Source of the DNA: Sipunculus nudus
Taxonomy: Eukaryota; Annelida; Sipuncula; Golfingiida; Sipunculidae
Assembly: GCA_026874595.1 (NCBI GenBank)
Contig: CM049317.1
Coordinates: 66,692,618-66,756,617 of the forward strand
Direction: 5' to 3'
DNA length: 64,000 nt
Shown here in pieces: positions 24,921-39,140 of this stretch. A model generated the notes under the pieces. It saw only the letters and a program-made list of their open reading frames with translations. It was not told where the DNA came from and ran no database searches. The first letter of the stretch is position 1. Each line of letters begins with the position of its first letter. The translations under genes and the position numbers were made by a program.

Positions 24921-27081
24921 TGGCTATCAAACCTGTAAATATTATAAGAGGTGTGTAATTTTCACCAAATATTGAAATATTAAAGGTCAAGGCCACTGTG
25001 ATGGTAAAGGTAATGACCCAAATTTAAATAATCATAAATCCAATCCCTGTACATGTTCATAATATGAAAGAATTCTGTCCATTAGTTTTTGTCTTATAAT
25101 GCTCACAGTACTGTCAAGTGGCAAAATTTGGGGATATTAAAAGGCGTAAAAACAAGAAAAGGATAAAAGGTGGCGCCACCAGTTTCAGTCATATCACAAG
25201 GCTATCCAAGATCTTCGGTTACCTTGATTTTTGGACCAGTTCATGCACTATTTTTTTAGATATTTAAGAATTTGTGTTATTTTCAGCAAAAATGGACCTA
25301 TTCAAGGTCAAGGTCAATCCCCAAGCATAGGTCATGACCCCATTTAAAATAGCCTTCGTCCACTTACCTTTATCTATACAAATGTTTTTTCTGCGGTGGC
25401 GGCGGTGGCAGCGGCGGCGGCGAATGGACCGGCGTGAAATCATAGTATCCTGACTTTGTCTGGGAATACAATTAATTTTAATAGATATTGCAACATACTT
25501 ATAGCTAAAACGTAATGGTGTCTTCAGTCCGAAATCATGGCGTCTACGTACACCCCTGGGGCTGCAAAAGAGTTGTTTACGTTTCTCAAACAGTTCACAT
25601 TATTAAAGTTCCAACAATCCTAAGATACACGGGATGGTACATCCTTACCAGGCCTGGCGACACATCATCATAGTCCATAAAATACGAGCGGCCCTCGCAA
25701 GCTTTCAAGAGTAGGGGCTTTATAATCTCTCGGCGGAGTAATCGTCACAATAACAAGTTCCAAACATAGTCGAAATAACAAAGATTTTACGTTCCTCTTT
25801 TTTGAACTCAATGGACCTTTTCTTCTCCGTGGTCGTTTCGCCTTAATGCTCTACGATCCAATGTTTGTGTCACCTCGACCTCCCAAGGGTTGACCCAGCC
25901 ATCGTCTTCGGTTATATGGTAGCACCATCACAATGTAAATGTAAATTTTAGCAGAAGAATTTTAACAAAAGATGAAATAAAATATGTAAATTTAAGTTAA
26001 AAGTAGATTAAATAGTTAATGTAAATTTTAGGAGAAAAAAATAGATAAAATGGTATATAACAATTTTAGCAGAAAACAATTGATGAAAGTAAATGGGAAT
26101 TTTAGCTAGTGACCTGCTAGCTGAACCTGAAGTTAACATTCCGTATTATGAAAAATGTATAACAATATAAAAGAGAAGATAGCATACTGTGCCTATATTT
26201 ACGGTTTACCCTAGAAATAGATCAGTTAAAACAAATACATAATTCATTAGTTGAAAGTAAATGCGGCGATATTCCTGAAATATCAGTCAGGGATGTTTTA
26301 TGCATAGTGCGGAAATCAGGCACAGTTCAAGCAATATATCGTTGTCATTTCGTAAGACCACGCTTAAACACATATCAATAGATCGGTTATCGAGAAGATT
26401 TTGATCTCACCTAAAGGTTAATTTAGTACTGTGTAATACACATCCTCCGAATGATATAAATTGAAGGATGTAACTGGTATAAATGAAAGCATAAATATTC
26501 CGAAAGGTCAAGCCAACAGACATTATGCCTCTTGCACTGTTATTGTTATGACCAGTAAAGGTGCTCGGGTCACAGTTTTTTATTTACTCGTGAAAATATA
26601 TATCTAATATGATCGTGTGGATGAATGGCTTTCACTTTATAATAAAAACAAGTCCTCGGACAGACGCTATATTCAATGTTCGTATATTATCAGAAGGCAG
26701 TGTAAAGTACCAGACTTCAGTACCAAACAAACCCTTTTCTTGCCAGCTTAGGCGTTTAATGGATATGTGAAAAATCGCAAATAACCTTTTGTTTATATAA
26801 CATATGGCTGGTAATTTCCATTTCAACAAAGGACAACTGGCCTACTGCTGTGTCTATAATAATGCATACACAATGTAATTGCCATTAGTCTAATGTATAA
26901 ATAATTGATTGATATATTGTATACTGGTTTTATTATCTTTTATTTAGGGTCAATGTGATAAATGATAATGATACGGCACCACCAGACGCTAAAATCCAAC
27001 AAATTACAAGGAATGTACTTTGATCTGGGCGACACGATATACAGGACCTTTTTCGGTGTGTTCCGCTAATGTAACCTGCTG

Positions 27082-28552
27082 ATGATGACAGAAAATACAA
27101 CTAGTAAAGGTACATTTATAATTCCGAAAGGGATAATATATAATAGGGAATCGTATTTTACATCTGCGATCAACATTCCATGTTTAAAAGAATGAAATAT
27201 TCATATAACTTTGTAGTGTACAGAATTGTGCATTGTGTGACCATATGTTTATTAGGATCACAGCGGCCATCCCGTTTTGTCACTACTTAAGGTTCAACGG
27301 GATATGAACCTACAGTAACTAACAGTTGGATAGGTGAGTATACGAATAAAATATTATCATTTATGAAGGGTTTGATGAATATTTATTTGCCTGAATATTT
27401 CTTTACTTTTTTTGCGTACATATACAAGCATATTTACACAAAAAAACTTGTTATGTGTTGTGTAAGACAAGTTACGGGATCCTGCGGTGGTTGCTATTCT
27501 CTCTGCTGGTGGAACCTTAGTCTTGGTCGGAATAGCTCTGTATTGTGTAAGAAGCTCTAAATGCAACAGACAGCAAAGACATCAGATAAGGTATATAAAT
27601 GTTACTGTGGTTAAACTGTTAACGTGGATACTGAGCGAATGTAGATTCAGTCAGTATCATTAGCTTTACATTTCGTTGTAGTACAAAACAATATGTCAGA
27701 AAATGAATTTGTTATTTTCTTGAATCAGGCCTAAAGTAAATTGTGAGCGATCAGTAAGGCTTTTTTTGGAATCGATAAATCATGACCACTACGAATTCTA
27801 ATACCGGTATGTCGCATGTATAATCCAAATCAATAGTATTAAGTGCAATATCGACTTCAACGCTTCACTAGATAGGTGAGTCGCGCACCGCCCAGTTCCC
27901 ACTCTGGCGTTTAGGTTTGTTGTGAAATGGAACAGTAGATACCTTTTAATATCCGATTTTAGTTTAACACCTGAAATGCTACCTTTGGTTTCCTTTTTAC
28001 ATGAGATACCTTTATTGTTTGAAATTGAGTGAAATACTTATCATCCTCCTGATTCTTGAGACCTAAATAATAGTGGAATAGTGCAATATTTCAATTTTAA
28101 ATAGGGAGCAACAATCAAACATGAAAATAGAACCTCGCCCGGAGGGAGTCTCTCCGGAGTGCAGTCAGGTCAGTTTTATGCCTCGGTTCCAAGCTGTCCA
28201 GCTGAACCAGGAAATACGTACATGGAACAGAAATTACGAACCGTATTTCTACCATACTGCAATGGACGGTGGTGGTGCGGAATCGACTTGTAAATATAAC
28301 ACAATCGGTGGTACCTCAGGATATTATCCGGCAAATCGTCTCATGGGACGAACTCCATCAAAACAGAGTGTGACAACAGCGAGCATTATGTGTTACCCCG
28401 TGTCTTCCCCGTTAACTCCTGTAAACATGACACGGGTTTATTCGCTCGGCAGGATCAACGACCTAGAGCTGCGGCCGCTTCCAACTCCTCCTAAAGGTCC
28501 AAAGTTTCTGACTCCGCCAACATCCTCTTCCTGTTCCTCAGAGTCAGATTGA
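27082..28552 (+). pseudogene. Broken lectin-less receptor copy, unit 4
   Basis: Exons would be about 27082-27103, 27256-27333, 27467-27590 and 28105-28552. The stem exon carries the same TAA as unit 2 (cttaag), so a spliced message would stop after about 20 residues. Splice sites, including the tail-exon acceptor (aaatag), and the membrane and tail exons are intact. The stop shared with unit 2 indicates common descent or conversion between these two units. Skipping of the stem exon, which is phase 1 at both ends, could restore the frame; this is speculation. Confidence 0.75.
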
Positions 28553-29539
28553 AGCGAGTAAGAATCCACAAAAGGCGGCAAGTTGACAATACATGAACCA
28601 ACACTTAGAAAGACGTCAAGGACGTTTAACGATTTTATTATTTTTACCCTAATTCTTTTCATTATTTGACTTTGGGTTAGGATCTTGCAAACATGTATGT
28701 ATGTTTGTGTTTTAAATAAATAGGATAGTGTTTTGTAAGGGATTATAATAAATAAGAGCAGAGAAGGATTATAGATTATCTGATCATAAGAATAAAAATT
28801 TGAACATACCCATCAAGAATAATCTCGTTAATGTATAGTACAATTTATTGTACAAAGAACAAAACCGCATTTGGACAGAAACCACAATTAAATATAACAG
28901 TATAATTATACATGGTTACACTGAGGTATGATTTATGATTTCAACACAATAAAGCCATAGGGATTTCGTTGATAAGGGAAGATTATTAATAACAAATGAG
29001 GAACTACATCCTGCGTAAAACCAGTAACGCACTCAGGGGCACTATTGATCATTTCAAATAAATCTGGATGTTTATAATATAAACTTATACAATGTATATG
29101 TTATGAATTTTCTACATGTTTATATGTCTGTTTGAGAATAAGCTTGTATCCGCAATAGCAAATTATCCGGATCATGTATCGGTTTACTCTATGCGCAATG
29201 TGCAGTATTAGTGCAGTTTGGTCTACAGTGGTCCGCTGCAGAGAAGGGCTACAGTGATTCCGTCTACTTTTTCCGGTTTACAGTAACCGGTTCCTATTGG
29301 GACATGTTTTCGCATTTCATACAGAGAACCGACTTTTATGTGTATTCACGCTTTATCTCTGTGTAAAACGATTAGCTTGGTTATTCATATATTTCTCTAG
29401 ATACAATATGCCGACACCATAAAAGGCCATCAGTTTTGCGTGCTGCAAGCAATGCTGCTGTGTCGGCACAACTGGCGTCACTACTGGAACGTTACTTCTC
29501 TGGTTCATATAAGTGTATGCTGAAACACATAGAGGCTTG

Positions 29540-29611
29540 ATATCATCTTTAGCTTAATGGTTGAGCAGACGAACGGCATCGGCAGGTCATGGGTTCGATT
29601 TCTATACCACA
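29540..29611 (+). repeat. tRNA-derived element, unit 4
   Basis: Copy with both box motifs intact. Confidence 0.52.
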
Positions 29612-29920
29612 TGAATCAAATTCTTGTGTATTCATGTTCTATCACAATATGTAAATTACTGATAATTCGAATAAATAATATTTATTTGTGTACATCTGTC
29701 GAAAGATTAATATCGTTAGCCTGGCCAAATATACCGGTAAGGGACTGATATAAAATGGTCGTAATTTGCTCGCATTTTACGGGTGGTTGTTCAGTATATT
29801 ATATCTTACTTAAAACAGGTACGTGTCAGTATTGTAAACTTAACAGCACCCTTTTTTACATTTGACAGCTAAAGGAGAATAACCTTTTTGCTATTTTAAG
29901 TGTTACGATCTTCTTCTAAG

Positions 29921-30078
29921 ATACTTGTTGGTCTGACTGGCAAAGTTTACCTCCATGAAGCCAGTGCATATTCGATTACTACGGCAAATACAAGTTGTAG
30001 CATTCAAGATTTTGGCCAGAAACAGGCTGCGTATTATACACAGGGTTATGTGTTTTCCCTCAGAAATTGTTGCTCTAA
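29921..30078 (+). pseudogene. TSR-like exon frame, unit 4 (with stops)
   Basis: Degraded copy: the Trp of PWSQC is now TGA and a Gln codon further on is TAG. Shows that the frame is not maintained in every unit. Confidence 0.28.
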
Positions 30079-31488
30079 ATAAGGGTGCGGATTATCAACG
30101 GTAGCGGATTATCCACGGGGGAAAACGGTATCGATTTATCATCAACGAATATAGACACTATAAAAGAATTAAGCTGTTTATTCATGCCTCACAGTCGATA
30201 TAATGAAATATACTTTTCATAAACTAGAACATGACAACAAAGAACTCCTAGTGCGTTGTAATACATCAAGTCGGAATGAGTTCTTTTGAGACATAATCCC
30301 TTTCTTGTGCCATTAACTGAGACCACTTGGTTGCGTGACTCCATGACAAATATTGTAGGTATCAGTTCATTATGCTTCATATAATCAATATTAACATTTC
30401 TTTCGATTTCTAATAATAACATTGATAACTGTTCGCCGGACCTGGATCGAGAATCCATGCATGTTAAACCTCACAATAAGTGCCACCAAAGGGACCTCAA
30501 TAAAGTGGTTACAGTTTTTAGATATTCATTTAAGCGTGGTTTGACTATCAAGGATGTGGCAACAGTCCGAATGGCAATACGTTTTGATTTAAAAGCTGAA
30601 ATTACTTCTTAGGCTTTATATATTATTTATTTATGATATTGTAATTTTACAATTGCTTCTTAAGAAGTGTAAGATTTCCGCTGCCTCGGGAGCGTATATG
30701 ATTCCAGCTTAGATTAAATCGTATTTAAAAAAAAAGTTTTTTTTAAATTATATTTAAGTATAAAGTAAATTAGAAGAAATCATAGGTTGGCAAACAAAGA
30801 AATGCGTGTTACTGCAAAAACATAAGACAATATATTATCTGATATAACAACAGAAATACTATAGTACCATGAAGATAAAAAAAACTTTTTTCTTTTAAAA
30901 TTACACAAAAATGGGCGATATTTGACAGAGCTGAATGCTTACTTAACAGCCGGGGGGTTGAAGGGGGGGGGGGAGGGTATACAGAGAGGAAATTAATGTC
31001 ACTAAAATTCATATTCACAACCAACTCTCTAGAATAGAGAGAGCCAGTATTTATTAGTATGTCTTTAACACCACCATAACTAAAAAACACATTGTAGCCT
31101 TATTAGGTGTGACTTAAATTTCGGGTTCGACACGCAAAAGGAATACAAGAAAAACTCAGAGAATAGTCCATCATATTTATTATAACCAAATCATATTTTA
31201 CAATATGTACAAGACTTAAACGATCTGTTATGGTTACATTAATATTGTCCAAGCCAGACACCAATAAACTAGAAATTTCTTTGCACCGCAGGTGCCAAAG
31301 TATCCCAAAACATTTAATCCCCCCTTTAAGAAAAGGCCCCCATCTTCAGCAGCATATACTGACACTTAGCAAGCTATGGTTTCTTCCATCTATCGACTTG
31401 AGAAACATATTTCCCACCAAATATGGGGGCCAATATGTTGAATCTCTCTTGAGAAAAGAGCATTAATTTATTTATAGAAACAGTAAAG

Positions 31489-31772
31489 TAGGTGGCGCCA
31501 CCTGTCAGGTTTAAAAAAAAACTTTCCAAGATGGATAGACATGCCAAATATAAGACCAAGACCTTGAATCACTCAAGAGATTTTCACCAAAAGCACATGT
31601 ACAGATGAACACCATGGCAAAAGGATTGCTGATGGCGCCATCAATCTTGAGTACAAAATGTAGGAGTCCAAGATCTATGGATATGCACTTTTTCAGGCCA
31701 ATAGGGCAAATCACTCCTCAGAAAAGGGTATTAACTTATTCTAAAAAAAGGGAAGGTATGTGGCGCCACCTG
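31489..31772. repeat. GGCGCC palindrome repeat, unit 4
   Basis: Palindromes at 31491-31502 and about 31761, central one at 31631; outer one at about 33169. Confidence 0.67.
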
Positions 31773-31829
31773 TATGGTTTATGAGAAAACTTTCCAAGAT
31801 AGATAGAATTATATAAGTCAAGTTTGAAA

Positions 31830-32950
31830 CCAAAAAAAAAAAAATCCTTGTGGCCTAAAAATGGATAGGGTTCTTCCTCTATTGGCAGGTGAACTATATG
31901 TTCCAGATAAAAAGTCTGAATGAAAAGTTTGGCTGAAAATGCTTCAACAATCTTTTCAAAGATATGTGCCCTGTGACCTTGATCTTTGACCTCATGACCT
32001 CAAAATCAATAGAGGTCTTGCTTTATTGATCAGCCAATAATAAATCAAGCCTGAAATCAATATATCAATCCAAGCTGGAATTATCATCCCAGAACCTAAG
32101 TTTTGGACAGATGGTTCCTGTGACCTTCACCTTTGACCTTGTGTCCTCAAATTCGATAGGGGTCTTCCTCTCTTGGCTGGTGAACTATGTGTGCAAGATT
32201 AAAAGGTCTGAAATGAAAAGTTTGGCCGAAAATAAAACCACAATCTTTTCAAAGATGTGTGTCCTTGACCTTATATCTCATGACCTCAAAATCAATAGAG
32301 GTCTTGCTTTATTGATGGTCCATATATAGGTCAAGATTGAAATCCATATATCAATCCGAGCTGGAATTACCATCCAGAAACTAATTTTTTGACAGACAGC
32401 TCCTGTGGCCTTGACCTTTGACCTTGTGACCCAAAAACTGATATGGATCATCCTCTATTGGTTAGTGAACTATATGTGCAAGATAAAAGGTCTGAGATGA
32501 AAAGTTTGGATGAAAATGCATCAAAAATCTTTTTAAAGATGTGTCTTGTGACCTTGACCTTTGACCTCGTGACCCAAAAATAAATGGGGATCTTGCCTTT
32601 TTAATGGGAGATATATAAGTAAAATTTGAAATCCATACATCAAAAAAAGCTGGAATTATGATCCGGAAACAGATAGCTCCTGTCGCCTTGACCTTTGACC
32701 TTGTGACCCCAAAATTGATATGGATCATCCACTATTGGCTGGCGAGCTTTATCTTCAAGATGGAAGACCTGAGATAAAACCTGGGATAAAAAATTTGGCT
32801 TAAAATGCATCCACAATATTTTTTAAGATGTGAGTCCAGTGACCTTAATCTTTGACCTCATGACCCTAGAACCTATGAGGTTCTTACATTAGTGGTGGGC
32901 CATACATAAGTCACGCTTGAAATCCATATGGCTATCAAACCTGGAAATAT
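31830..32950. repeat. ~143-bp satellite, unit 4
   Basis: Same monomer array; one core is shortened near 32262 (gtgtccttgacctt). Confidence 0.73.
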
Positions 32951-35101
32951 CATAAGAGATGTGTGATTTTCACTAAATATGGAAAAATTAAAGGGCAAGG
33001 CCACTGTGATGGTAAAGATAATGACCCAAATTGAAATATTCATATATCCAATCTCTGTACATGTTCATAATATGAAAGAAATCTGTCCATTGGTGTTTTG
33101 CTTATAATGTACTGTCAAGTGGCAAAATTTGGGGTATTAAAAGGCGTAAAGCAAGAAAAGGATAATAGGTGGCGCCACCAGTTTCCATCATATCACAAGG
33201 CTATCCAAGATCTTCGGTTACCCTGATTTTTGGACCAGTTCATGCACGTTTTTTTTAGATATTTAAGAATTTGTAATATTTTTAGCATAATGGACCGGTT
33301 CAAGGTCAAGGTCAATCCCCAAGCAAAGGTCATGACCCCATTTAAAATAGGCTTCGCCCACTTATATTTATCTATACAAATGTAAAGTTTGAAAATATCA
33401 GTGAAATATTTTTTTTAGTTTTCCCGCTCACGAGGTTTTTCTGCGGTGGCGGCGGTGGCAGCGGCGGCTGCGGGACCGGCGTGAAATCATAGTATCCTGA
33501 CTTTGTCTGGGAATACAATTACTTTTAATAGATATTGCAACATACTTATACCTTAAAATAATTTCAGTCCGAAATCATGGCGTCTAAGTACACCCATGGG
33601 GCTGCAAAAGAGTTGTTTACGTTTCTCAAACAGTTCACATTATTTAAGTCCTAAGATACACGGGATGGTACATCCTTACCAGGCCTGGCGACACATCATC
33701 ATAGTCCATAAAATACGAGCAGCCCTCGCAAGCTTTCAAGAGTAGGGGTTTTATAATCTCTCGGCGGAGTAATCGTCACAATAACAAGTTCCAAACATAG
33801 TCGAAATAACAAAGATATACGTTCCTCTTTTTTTAACTCAATGGACCTGTTCTCCTCCGTGGTCGTTTCGCCTTAATGCTTTACGATCCAATGTTTGTGT
33901 CATATAGACCTCCCAAGGGTTGACCCAGCCATCGTCTACGGTTATATGGTAGCACATTCACAATGTAAATGTAAATTTTAGCAGAAGAATTTTAACAAAA
34001 GATGAAATAAAATATGTAAAATTTAGTTAAAAGTAGATTAAATAGTTAATGTAAGTTTTAGGAGAAAAAAATAGATGAAATGGTATATAACAATTTTAGC
34101 AGAAAACAATTGATGAAAGTAAATGGGAATTTAGCTAGTGACCTGTTAGCTGAACCTGAAGTTAACATTCCGTATTATGAAAAGTGTAGAACAATATTAA
34201 AGAGAAGATAGCATACTGTGCCTATATTTACGGTTTACCCTAGAAATAGATCAGTTAAAACAAATACATAAATCATTAATTGAAAGTAAATGCGGCGATA
34301 TTCCTGAAATATCAGTCAGGGATGTTTTATGCATAGTGCGGAAATCAGGCACAGTTCAAGCAATATATCGTTGTCATTTCGTAAGACCAAGCTTAAACAC
34401 ATATCAATAGATCTGTTATCGAGAAGATTTTGCTCTCACCTAAAGGTTAATTTAGTACTGTGTAATACACATCCTCCGAATGATATAAATTGAAGGATGT
34501 AACTGGTATAAATGAAACCATAAATATTACGAAAGGTCAAGCCAACAGACATTATGCCTCTTGCACTGTTATTGTTATGACCAGTAAAGGTGCTCGGGTC
34601 ACAGTTTTTATTTACTCGTGAAAATATATATCTAATATCATCGTGTGGATGAATGGTTTTCACTTTATAATAAAAATAGTCCTCGGACAGACGCTATATT
34701 CAATGTTCGTATATTATCAGAAGGCAGTGTAAAGTACCAGACTTCAGTACCAAACAAACATTTTTCTTGTCAGCTTAAGCGTTTAATGGATATGTGAAAT
34801 ACCGCAATAAACTTTTGTTTATATAACATATGGCTGGTAATTTCCATTTCAACAAAGGACAACTGGTCCTTCTTCTGTGTCTATAATAATGCATACACAA
34901 TGTAATTGCCATTAGTCTAATATATAAATAATTGATTGATATATTGTATACTGGTTTTATTTATCTTTTATTTAGTGATAAATGATAATGATACGGCACC
35001 ACCAGACGCTAAAATCGAACAAAATACAAGGAATATTTTTTGATCTGGGCGACACGATATACAAGACCTTTTTTGGTGTGTTTCGCTAATGTAACCTGCT
35101 G

Positions 35102-36525
35102 ATGATGACAGAAAATACTACTAGTAAAGGTACATTTATAATTCCGAAATGGATAACATATAATAGGGATTCGTATTTTACATCTGCGATCAAAATTCCA
35201 TATTTAAAAAAAATGAAATATTCATATAACCTTGTAGTGTACAGAATTGTGCATTGTGTGACCATATGTTTATTAGGATCTCAGCGGCCATCCCGTTTTG
35301 TCACTACTTTAGGTTCAACGGGATATGAACCTACAGTAACTAACAGTTGGATAGGTGAGTATACGAATAAAATATTATCATTTATGAAGGGTTTGATGAA
35401 TATTTATTTGCCTGAATATTTCTTTACTTTTTTGCGTACATATACAAACATATTTACACAAATGAAACTTGTTATGTGTTGTGTAAGACCAGCTACGGGA
35501 TCCTGCGGTGGTTGCTATTCTCTCTGCTGGTGGAACCTTAGTCTTGGTCGGAATAGCTCTGTATTGTGTAAGAAGCTCTAAATGCAACAGACAGCAAAGA
35601 CATCAGATAAGGTATATAAATGTTACTGTGGTTAAACTGTTAACGTGGATACTAAGCGAATGTAGATTCAGTCAGTATCATTAGCTTTACATTTCGTTGT
35701 CGTACAAACAGTATGTCAGAAAATTAATTTGTTATTTTCTTGAATCGATAACGCATGACCACTACGAATTCTAATACCGGTATGTCGCATGTATAATCCA
35801 AATCAATAGTATTAAGTGCAATATCGACTTCAACGCTTCACTAGATAGGTGAGTCGCGCACCGCCCAGTTCCCACTCTGGCGTTTAGGTTTGTTGTGAAA
35901 TGGAACAGTAGATACCTTTTAATATCCGATTTTAGTTTAACACCTGAAATGCTACCTTTGGTTTCCTTTTTACATCAGATACCTTTATTGTTTGAAATTG
36001 AGTGAAATACTTATCATCCTCCTGATTCTTGAGACCCAAATAATAGTGGAATAGTGCAATATTTTAATTTTAAATAGGGAGCAACAATCAAACATGAAAA
36101 TAGAACCTCGCTCGGAGGGAGTCTCTCCGGAGTGCAGTCAGGTCAGTTTTATGCCTCGGTTCCAAGCTGTCCCGCTGAACCAGGAAATACGTACATGGAA
36201 CAGGAAATACGAACCGTATTTCTACCATACTGCAATGGACGGTAGTGGTGCGGAATCGACTTGTAAATATAACACAATCGGTGGTACCTCAGGATATTAT
36301 CCGGCAAATCGTCTCATGGGACAAACTCCATCAAAACAGAGTGTGACATCAGCGAGCATTATGTGTTACCCCGTGTCTTCCCCGTTAACTCCTGTGAACA
36401 TGACACGGGTTTATTCGCTCGGCAGGATCAACGACCTAGAGCTGCGGCCGCTTCCAACTCCTCCTAAAGGTCCAAAGTTTCTGACTCCGCCAACATCCTC
36501 TTCCTGTTCCTCAGAGTCAGATTGA
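35102..36525 (+). CDS. Lectin-less receptor paralog, unit 5 (array end)
   Basis: Exons 35102-35123, 35277-35354, 35488-35611 and 36078-36525; open over 223 codons with GT-AG junctions. It differs from unit 1 at scattered positions (for example PRSEG for PRPEG, MDGSG for MDGGG, LMGQT for LMGRT in the tail) yet keeps the helix, the basic RSSKCNR stretch, the NMTRVYSL motif and the proline-rich RPLPTPP. Retention of an open frame in a copy this diverged argues mildly for function. Like the others it lacks any lectin exon and has a TAA in the former signal exon just upstream. Confidence 0.6.
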
Positions 36526-37515
36526 AGCGAGTAAGAATCCGCAAAAGGCGGCAAGTTGACATTACATGCACCAACAGTTAGAAAGACTTCAAGGACGTTT
36601 AACGATTGTATTATTTTTACCCTAATTCTTTTCATTATTTGACTTTGGGTTAGGATCTTGCAAACATGTATGTATGTTTGTGATTTAAATAAATAGGATA
36701 GTGTTTTGTAAGGGATTATAATAAATTAGAGCAGAGAAGGATTATATATTATTATCTGATCATGAGAATAAAAAATAGAACATACCCATCAAGAATAATC
36801 TCGTTAATTTATAGTACAATTTATAGTACAAAGGACAAAACCGCATTTGGACAGAAACCACAATTAAATATAACAGTATAATTATACATGTTTACACTGA
36901 GGTATGATTTATAATTTCAACACAATGAAGCCATAGGGATTTCGATGATAAGGGGAGATTATTAATAACAAATGAGGAACTACATCCTGCCTAAAACCAG
37001 TAACGCACTCAGGGGCACTATTGATCATTTCAAATAAATCTGGATGTTTATAATATAAACTTATACAATGTATATGTTATGTATTTTCTACATGTTTATA
37101 TGTCTGTTTGAGAATAAGCTTGTATCCGCAATAGCAAATTATCCGGATCATGTATCAGATTACTCTATGCGCAATGTGCAGTATTAGTGCAGTTTGGTCT
37201 ACAGTGGTCCGCTGCATAGACGGGCTACAGTGATTCCGTCTACTTTTTCCGGTTTACAGTAACCGGTTTCTATTGGGTAATGTTTTCGAATTTCATACAG
37301 AGAACCGACTTTTATTTGTATTCACGCTTTATCTCTGTGTAAAACGATTAGCTTGGTTATTCATATATTTCTCTAGATAATATATGCCGACACCATAAAA
37401 GGCCATCAGTTTTTCATGCTGCAAGCAATGCTGCTGTGTCGGCACAGCTGGCGTCACTGCTGGAACGTTACTTCTCTGGTTCCTATAAGAGTATGCTGAA
37501 ACACATAGAGGCTTG

Positions 37516-37587
37516 ATATCATCTTTAGCTTAATGGTTGAGCAGACGAACGGCATCGGCAGGTCATGGGTTCGATTTCTTTACCACA
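37516..37587 (+). repeat. tRNA-derived element, unit 5
   Basis: Copy with both box motifs intact. Confidence 0.52.
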
Positions 37588-37897
37588 TGAATCAATTTTT
37601 TGTGTATTCATGTTCTATCACAATATGTAAATTACTGATAATTCGAATAAATAATATTTATTTGTGTACATCTGTCGAAAGATTAATATCGTTAGCCTGG
37701 CCAAATATACCGGTAAGGGACTGATATAAAATGGTCGTAATTTGCTCGCATTTTACAGGTGGTTGTTAAGTATATTATATCTTACTTAAAACAGGTACGT
37801 GTCAGTATTGTACACTCAACAGCACCCTTTTTTTACATTTGACAGCTAAAGGAGAATAACCTTTTTGCTATTTTAAGTGTAACGATCTTCTTCTAAG

Positions 37898-38055
37898 AGA
37901 CTTGTCGGTCTGACTGGCAAAGTTTACCTCCATGGAGCCAGTGAATATTCGATTACTACGGCAAATACAAGTTGCAGCATTCAAGATTTTGGCCTGAAAC
38001 AGGCTGCGTATTATACACAGGGTTATGTGTTTTTCCTCAGAAATAGTTGCTCTAA
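37898..38055 (+). pseudogene. TSR-like exon frame, unit 5 (with stops)
   Basis: Degraded copy: the Cys of WSQC is TGA and a later TTG is TAG. Confidence 0.28.
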
Positions 38056-38624
38056 ATAGGGGTGCGGATTATCAACGGTAGCGGATTATCCACGGGGGAA
38101 AACGGTATCGATTTATCATCAACGAATAGACACTATAAAAGATTTAAGCTGTTTATTCATGCCTCACAGTCGATATAATAATGAAATATATTTTTCATAA
38201 ACTAGAACATGACAACAAAGAACTCCTAGTGCGTTGTAATATATCAAGTCGGAATGAATTCTTTTTAGACATAATCTCTTTCTTGTGCCATTAACCGAGA
38301 CCACTTGGTTGCGTGACTCCATGACTATATTGTAGGTATCAGTTCATTATGCTTCATATAATCGATATTAACATTTCTTTCGATTTTCTAATGATAACAT
38401 TGATAACTGCTCGCCGAACCTGGATCGGGAATCCATGCATGTTAAACCTCACAATAAGTGCCACCAAAGGGACCTCGATAAAGTGGTTACAGTTTTTAGG
38501 TATTTATTTAAGCGTGGTTTGACTATCAAGGATATGGCATCAGTCCGAATGGCCATACGTTTTGATTTAAAAGCTGAAATTTCTTCTTAGGCGTTATATA
38601 TTATTATTTATGATATTGTAATTT

Positions 38625-39080
38625 TACAGAGTCAAAGTTGAAAAAAATCAGAAATCTATATCCAAGCACATTTGATATTATTACTTATTATTTTTATTGA
38701 TATATGTGCAATGAATGGTTGATTGATATTTAAGATTGATATAACATATTCAGTAACCATCGATCAACCTAATAATACAAATGCAGTTTTTATCAGATCA
38801 AATTCCAAGGCTTAGGATTCATACATGAATGAAATAATAAAATAAAAAGCATTAGGCCTCGACGCAAACATCCCTGCCCTAGTCTGACCATCCATGAACA
38901 ACCTTCGTTCTGTGTCCTGAACTAATTTGCAAATTCGCCTGGTAAGGCAATGTTTACTCCGTACTTACTACGTTCCCTCTTAATTACCAGCTGACGAAGA
39001 AGTCTTTGTACTTCGAAAGCTCGTGTGTTAATAAACCAGTAAGTCTATCTAAAAGGCGTCACTGTTTATCTTAACTTTCG

Positions 39081-39140
<60 letters not shown>

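Larger units (their letters stand above)
15710..25787 (+). repeat. Tandem array unit 3 (type B, about 10.1 kb)
   Basis: Third copy. Its first 2.67 kb matches unit 1 at a constant offset of 15709 with very few differences (one seen at 1690/17399), then it switches to a unit 2-like sequence. Instead of the 600-bp type A spacer it carries a 2.36-kb type B segment (20573-22930). It also has one extra 280-bp palindrome repeat (23469-23750). It keeps an open receptor module. Confidence 0.93.
25788..33817 (+). repeat. Tandem array unit 4 (type A, about 8.03 kb)
   Basis: Fourth copy, same layout as unit 1, closest in its first half to unit 2: both share a TAA in the stem exon and the same leader variants. 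It includes the type A spacer (30650-31235), satellite and GC-rich tract. The receptor module is broken by the stem-exon stop. Confidence 0.93.
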